Shown here: positions 60,642-64,000 of the stretch, piece by piece
How the letters are laid out: the number at the start of each line of letters is the position of its first letter
Numbering within the stretch: the stretch's first letter is position 1
Source: Pisaster brevispinus
Taxonomy: Eukaryota > Echinodermata > Asteroidea > Forcipulatida > Asteriidae
Assembly (NCBI GenBank): GCA_023634235.1
Contig: JAMKCF010000008.1
Location: forward strand, 11,302,176-11,366,175
DNA: 64,000 nt
Direction: 5' to 3'
The notes under the pieces: model-generated
Told to the model about the DNA's origin: nothing
What the model saw: the letters and a program-made list of their open reading frames with translations, nothing else
Database searches by the model: none
Program-made: the position numbers and the translations under genes

Positions 60642-62600
60642 TTAAGTACAAAATCCCAAACGATCTGGTCGCGTCACAACTCTACCACTACGCGTGCGCT
60701 GTCCGGAACAGGGAATTGGGGACTTGTAGGAGGGGGTAGGACGCAGAATTACAGGGGCAGATGGGTGAGGGCTCGCTGGCATTAGGGCTGACGGGGGAGG
60801 AGGGCTCCCTGGTACGGGAACAGATGAGAAAGAAGATGGAGCTGCCGGGTCGGGTGGACAAGGGGTAACATGCGGGGAAAAGGGGAGGGAACCAGAGAGT
60901 GCACTGTAAGGGGGCAGTAAGCCAGCTTGTCGTTGGGGAGCGGCCAATAATCCACGGCCATGATCGATAGGGGAAATGAAAGGCTTCAACCTGTTGTAAT
61001 GAACGCATTGAGGCTTCGATTTGAGGTCATGAACATCCACAATGGTATAGGTGACAGATTCACCTTGCGCGGACGGGTGGGTTGAGAGCACTTTAAACGG
61101 GCCTTTCCAGTGGGGGGCAAGTTTTACTCGTGACTTTGCCGGATCATTTCGCCACACGAATTGACCAGGTGTAAACTGTGTGAACTTAGCGTTGTGATCG
61201 TAGTGATGTTTTTGTGACGAACTTGCATGATTCTGACGATCAGTTGCAAAATCAAACGCCGAAGCGAGGCGAGATTTCAGAGAGGTGACATAAGATTCGG
61301 GTGAATCACAGCTATGTTGGGATGGTGGTGAAATGAGAACATGGGCAGGCAATCGGGGTTCTCTACCTTTTGCCAAATAAAATGGGGAATACCCAGTAGA
61401 AGAATGGGTAGTTGAATTGTAGGCCATTTGGACTTGAGAAAGATGATCATCCCATTCAGCAGTAGTTGGGGTTGCTAGGTATTTGGCAAGTTGTTCTTTC
61501 AAATTCCTGTTGAATCTTTCAACCTGACCATCTGACTGTGGATGATAAGGAGACGTCCGAGTTTTCTTAATGCCAAGGAGTTTGCACAACTCCTGCACCA
61601 AGTTACTTTCAAACTGTCGTCCCTGGTCAGTATGAAGAACCTCAGGTATACCATGCTCAGAAATGTAATGTTGGAATATACACTGAGCAACAGATTTGGC
61701 AGTCTGATCTAGTAGGGGGTAGAGGTTGACATATTTTGTGAACTGATCCATTACAACAAGAATATAGCGATTGTTTTTGGTTGTTTTGGGAAGCTCTGTG
61801 ATATCGGCAAAGACACGTTGAAATGGGCGACTTGAGTTAAATATCTGCATCGGGGCCTTATTTCGTGGTGTAGGGTCACGACGAGATTCGCAAGGCCTAC
61901 AAGTCTTACAGTAATTGTCAATGTCACGGCGGATATAAGGCCAATAACACAACTGTAGAGAGCAATGAAACGTTTTGTCTGCACTAAAATGGCCAGTCAG
62001 TGGATCACCATGGAGAAGTGATAAAACCTGGGACTGTAAGGCAAGCGGGATTATTACTTGGTATATGCGTGGGCTACCAAAAGTTGGTTGTGAATGGCGG
62101 CATAGAACACCATCAATTATGGATAGTTTATGAAAGTCGAAGCACAATCGTCGGATAGCAGGCGAGTAGTTGCGTAACTGAGTGCGGGAAGGGCAGCTGC
62201 CCTTAGTTACCCAAGTTAGAACTTGTGTAATATCGGGATCAGTTTGTTGTGATGTTATGAGATTACAGCCAAGGAGGGGTGAGGATGGGTCAGGACCATT
62301 CAAAGGGGTAGGAGGTTGGGGTAATGAGATGTCTGGCGGGACAGTGGGGCCGGAAGGTGGAGTTGCATGTGGTCCTTTCTCTATGGTTGTATGTATCGAT
62401 GCGCACACAGGAGAAGGGGCAGGCTTACACTGGCAGCTAATGGGGGGTTGAACATTTAAGTCGGGAGCAGGTGGGTCTTGCTCCTTTGGTAGTGGGGGTC
62501 GACGTGAGAGGGCATCTGCATTGGCATGACGATTGCCATCACGGTGGATAATGAGCCAGTCATATGGGTCAAGTTCTAATGTCCATAATGACCGCACTGG
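60642..62600 (-). CDS. Gypsy pol fragment: RNase H tail and integrase
   Basis: The frame is open on the minus strand from the snap-back point to the stop at 60642. Residue numbers count from the first in-frame Met at 62666, which is an accident of the inversion. The RNase H tail IHRDGNRHANADALSR lies at 40-55. The integrase zinc-binding set is H219, H226, C253 and C256. The catalytic triad is D288, D347 and E383, with the usual 35 residues between the last two. A C-terminal GPFKVL-type (GPY/F-like) region and a Pro/Ser-rich tail follow. The protein would lack reverse transcriptase and its natural N-terminus, so it is a truncated, non-autonomous remnant. Confidence 0.85.
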   Translation of the reverse strand, partial: PVRSLWTLELDPYDWLIIHRDGNRHANADALSRRPPLPKEQDPPAPDLNVQPPISCQCKPAPSPVCASIHTTIEKGPHATPPSGPTVPPDISLPQPPTPLNGPDPSSPLLGCNLITSQQTDPDITQVLTWVTKGSCPSRTQLRNYSPAIRRLCFDFHKLSIIDGVLCRHSQPTFGSPRIYQVIIPLALQSQVLSLLHGDPLTGHFSADKTFHCSLQLCYWPYIRRDIDNYCKTCRPCESRRDPTPRNKAPMQIFNSSRPFQRVFADITELPKTTKNNRYILVVMDQFTKYVNLYPLLDQTAKSVAQCIFQHYISEHGIPEVLHTDQGRQFESNLVQELCKLLGIKKTRTSPYHPQSDGQVERFNRNLKEQLAKYLATPTTAEWDDHLSQVQMAYNSTTHSSTGYSPFYLAKGREPRLPAHVLISPPSQHSCDSPESYVTSLKSRLASAFDFATDRQNHASSSQKHHYDHNAKFTQFTPGQFVWRNDPAKSRVKLAPHWKGPFKVLSTHPSAQGESVTYTIVDVHDLKSKPQCVHYNRLKPFISPIDHGRGLLAAPQRQAGLLPPYSALSGSLPFSPHVTPCPPDPAAPSSFSSVPVPGSPPPPSALMPASPHPSAPVILRPTPSYKSPIPCSGQRTRSGRVVTRPDRLGFCT

Positions 62601-62841
62601 GCGTCGGTCCCGATGGGCATTAGAACTTGACCCATATGACTGGCTCATTATCCACCGTGATGGCAATCGTCATGCCAATGCAGATGCCCTCTCACGTCGA
62701 CCCCCACTACCAAAGGAGCAAGACCCACCTGCTCCCGACTTAAATGTTCAACCCCCCATTAGCTGCCAGTGTAAGCCTGCCCCTTCTCCTGTGTGCGCAT
62801 CGATACATACAACCATAGAGAAAGGACCACATGCAACTCCA
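62358..62841. repeat. 224-bp inverted duplication (arms 62358-62581 and 62618-62841)
   Basis: The two arms are exact or near-exact complements with a 36-bp spacer. The right arm joins the 5' LTR at the shared word AACTCCA, a microhomology present both in pol and in the LTR. Confidence 0.9.
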
Positions 62842-63158
62842 AGACACTGTTCTCTATTTGCTAAATACAGTAAGGTTTTATTTAGAACTGTATATTTCTG
62901 AAGCGATACAATGTGATCCCGAGAAGTGTCACGATGAGAGTGTAAGACAAGAATGACCAGGTAAAAGAAAATAAGGCTTCTATATATTGTTTAAGATTGA
63001 GGATGAGTGTGGTGGGAGGTCCTAAGAAAAACACATAAATTGTTATGTCCAGACATGGTCCAGACATGGTCCAGTCAACCAGTCTACTGGTGTCTGGGTG
63101 GGGCATAGATTTATTGAGATGGCCTTGTGCATGGGGCACAACAAAATCTAAGCTTACA
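62835..63158 (-). repeat. 5' LTR of the Gypsy-type element (inner end missing)
   Basis: Matches 59646-59969 at a constant offset of 3189 bp. It ends at the AACTCCA junction with the inverted pol piece. An 80-90 codon frame with a hydrophobic stretch is present in both LTR copies but has no support as a gene. Confidence 0.85.
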
Positions 63159-63162
63159 TTAG

Positions 63163-63530
63163 CACTAGACACGTTTGGTAATTGTCAAAGACCAGTATTC
63201 TCACTTGGCGTATCTCAACATATGCATAAAATAACAAATCTGTGAAAATTTGGGCTCAATGGTGGTCATCGAAGTTGCTAGAAAATAATAAAGAAAAAAC
63301 ACCCTTGTCGCACAATGTGTGTGCTTTCAGATGCCTGAAAAAGGCTTCAGGCTTGAAGTCTTTCTCAGATTCAAATATTTTAGTGAAATTAAATTCTCAA
63401 AAACTACGTTACTCCAGAGGGAGTCGTTTCTCACAATGTTTTATACTATCAACAGCTCTCCTTTGCTCGTTACCAAGTAAGTTTTTATGCCAAAATATAT
63501 TTTGAGTAGTGATTATTATAAACAAAAGGT
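63163..63530. mobile_element. Abundant echinoderm-type MITE interrupted at its edge
   Basis: Starts CACTAGACACGTTTGGTAAT and includes ACACCCTTGTCGCAC, GTGCTTTCAGATGCCTGA and CGTTTCTCACAATG, ending near TTTTGAGTAGTGATTATT. I recall this as a very common repeat in sea-star-like genomes; that is from memory. The Gypsy element inserted at its left edge. Confidence 0.5.
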
Positions 63531-64000
63531 AAGCAATTTCAGAATAATCTAGATAATTTTTAAGTCCAAACCCTAACCCACTGTCAAGCTCTTTTCAGAA
63601 TGCATTTTATTCACTTTATAATAATTCCTTGCGAGAAGGTACTTTTCGCCACAATACCATTCACACAACAACGTCCCATAGCGAGCTAGCTGTTAGAAGC
63701 ACATGGCGAATCATGAATAATTCACGAAAAGGTGCAAACTCGATCGTTGATTGGCTTCCCTTAAGCACCCTCATACAAGATATCCAAGACCTTCGCGCAA
63801 GCTGGAAATCGAACCGAGGATAGTGACGCCCTCTGTTGTTTGAATTGATCCATTTCGGTGCGAACTACCAACGATGGATAGTGGACTCATTCTGTTTTTC
63901 GAATTGATCCATGCGAAGGTCTTGGAACCAAGACTAGTGAACAATGAGGTCAGGCTATTGGGAAGATTGTTGTGGGCCAACTTGAACATGAAAACACCCA
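63531..64000. other. Window end, no supported gene
   Basis: A 14-bp word, CCAAGACCTTCGCG, recurs inverted near 63912-63925 (GCGAAGGTCTTGG), too short to call an element. No exon is evident before the window ends. Confidence 0.35.

Larger units (their letters stand above)
59585..63158 (-). mobile_element. Gypsy-type LTR retrotransposon, rearranged snap-back copy
   Basis: TTAG flanks both ends (59581-59584 and 63159-63162) as a 4-bp target duplication. The 3' LTR is 59585-59969. The 5' LTR (62835-63158) keeps its outer end but lacks about 61 bp at its inner end. Between them lie a 3' UTR with a purine-rich tract beside the 3' LTR, the integrase half of pol, and a 224-bp inverted copy of pol (62618-62841). 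Primer-binding site, gag, protease and reverse transcriptase are missing. The LTR copies look identical, so the insertion is young. Confidence 0.85.

Noticed and set aside
62882..63172. Frame with a hydrophobic C-terminal segment, possibly an envelope-like protein
   Set aside because: It lies within the LTR and is present in both LTR copies; there is no signal peptide, cysteine pattern or splice evidence, so I treat it as LTR sequence.
63786..63925. Inverted 14-bp pair CCAAGACCTTCGCG
   Set aside because: Too short and without terminal or duplication features to call an element.

Overview
The window looks like nuclear DNA of a marine deuterostome. It has short coding exons with GT-AG introns, few long ORFs, polyadenylation signals and a very dense load of small inverted-repeat transposons. 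Several repeats, such as elements with GGGCCCAATTTCATAGAG termini and the repeat at 63163-63530, resemble repeats I recall from echinoderms. A sea star is my best guess; this rests on memory, not on a search.

I could assemble three host genes exon by exon with consistent splice phases. (1) 4528-18439, + strand: a complete 10-exon, 518-residue SLC7 light-chain amino-acid transporter of the LAT1/LAT2 type. (2) 26333-37539, - strand: a complete 5-exon, 199-residue EMC8/9 subunit of the ER membrane protein complex. (3) 41034-47273, - strand: a complete 9-exon, 590-residue histidine-rich protein that I do not recognise. Genes 1 and 2 converge tail to tail across 18440-26332. Genes 2 and 3 lie on the same strand.

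Layout. 1-4527: upstream DNA with a small foldback carrying a SINE fragment. 4528-18439: the transporter, with a 2.3-kb LTR-like insertion in intron 3, a TA-flanked MITE and a C-rich minisatellite in intron 4, and a tRNA-like foldback in intron 8. 18440-26332: its 3' UTR and intergenic DNA, with MITEs, a perfect 58-bp x 9 array and a Thr/Ser-like short tandem tract. 26333-37539: EMC8/9. Its introns hold a 3-kb DNA transposon with a frameshifted transposase, a truncated L2/CR1-like LINE and a long-TIR foldback with a 9-bp target duplication. Its promoter side carries a MITE with two CRE palindromes. 41034-47273: the histidine-rich gene. 47274-53400: a nest of repeats with a Harbinger relic interrupted by a hAT-like MITE, self-inserted CTG-flanked MITEs, and a 630-bp foldback built almost entirely of GCGATCG-type palindromes. 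53848-57288: another long-TIR foldback and a hAT relic with an exact 8-bp duplication. 57830-58560: a LINE tail. 59585-63158: a young Gypsy-type LTR element whose 5' half is replaced by a 224-bp snap-back inverted copy of its own pol gene.

The best candidates for something undescribed are the histidine-rich gene, the foldback family with GACAACT terminal arrays, the GCGATCG foldback and the snap-back Gypsy insertion.
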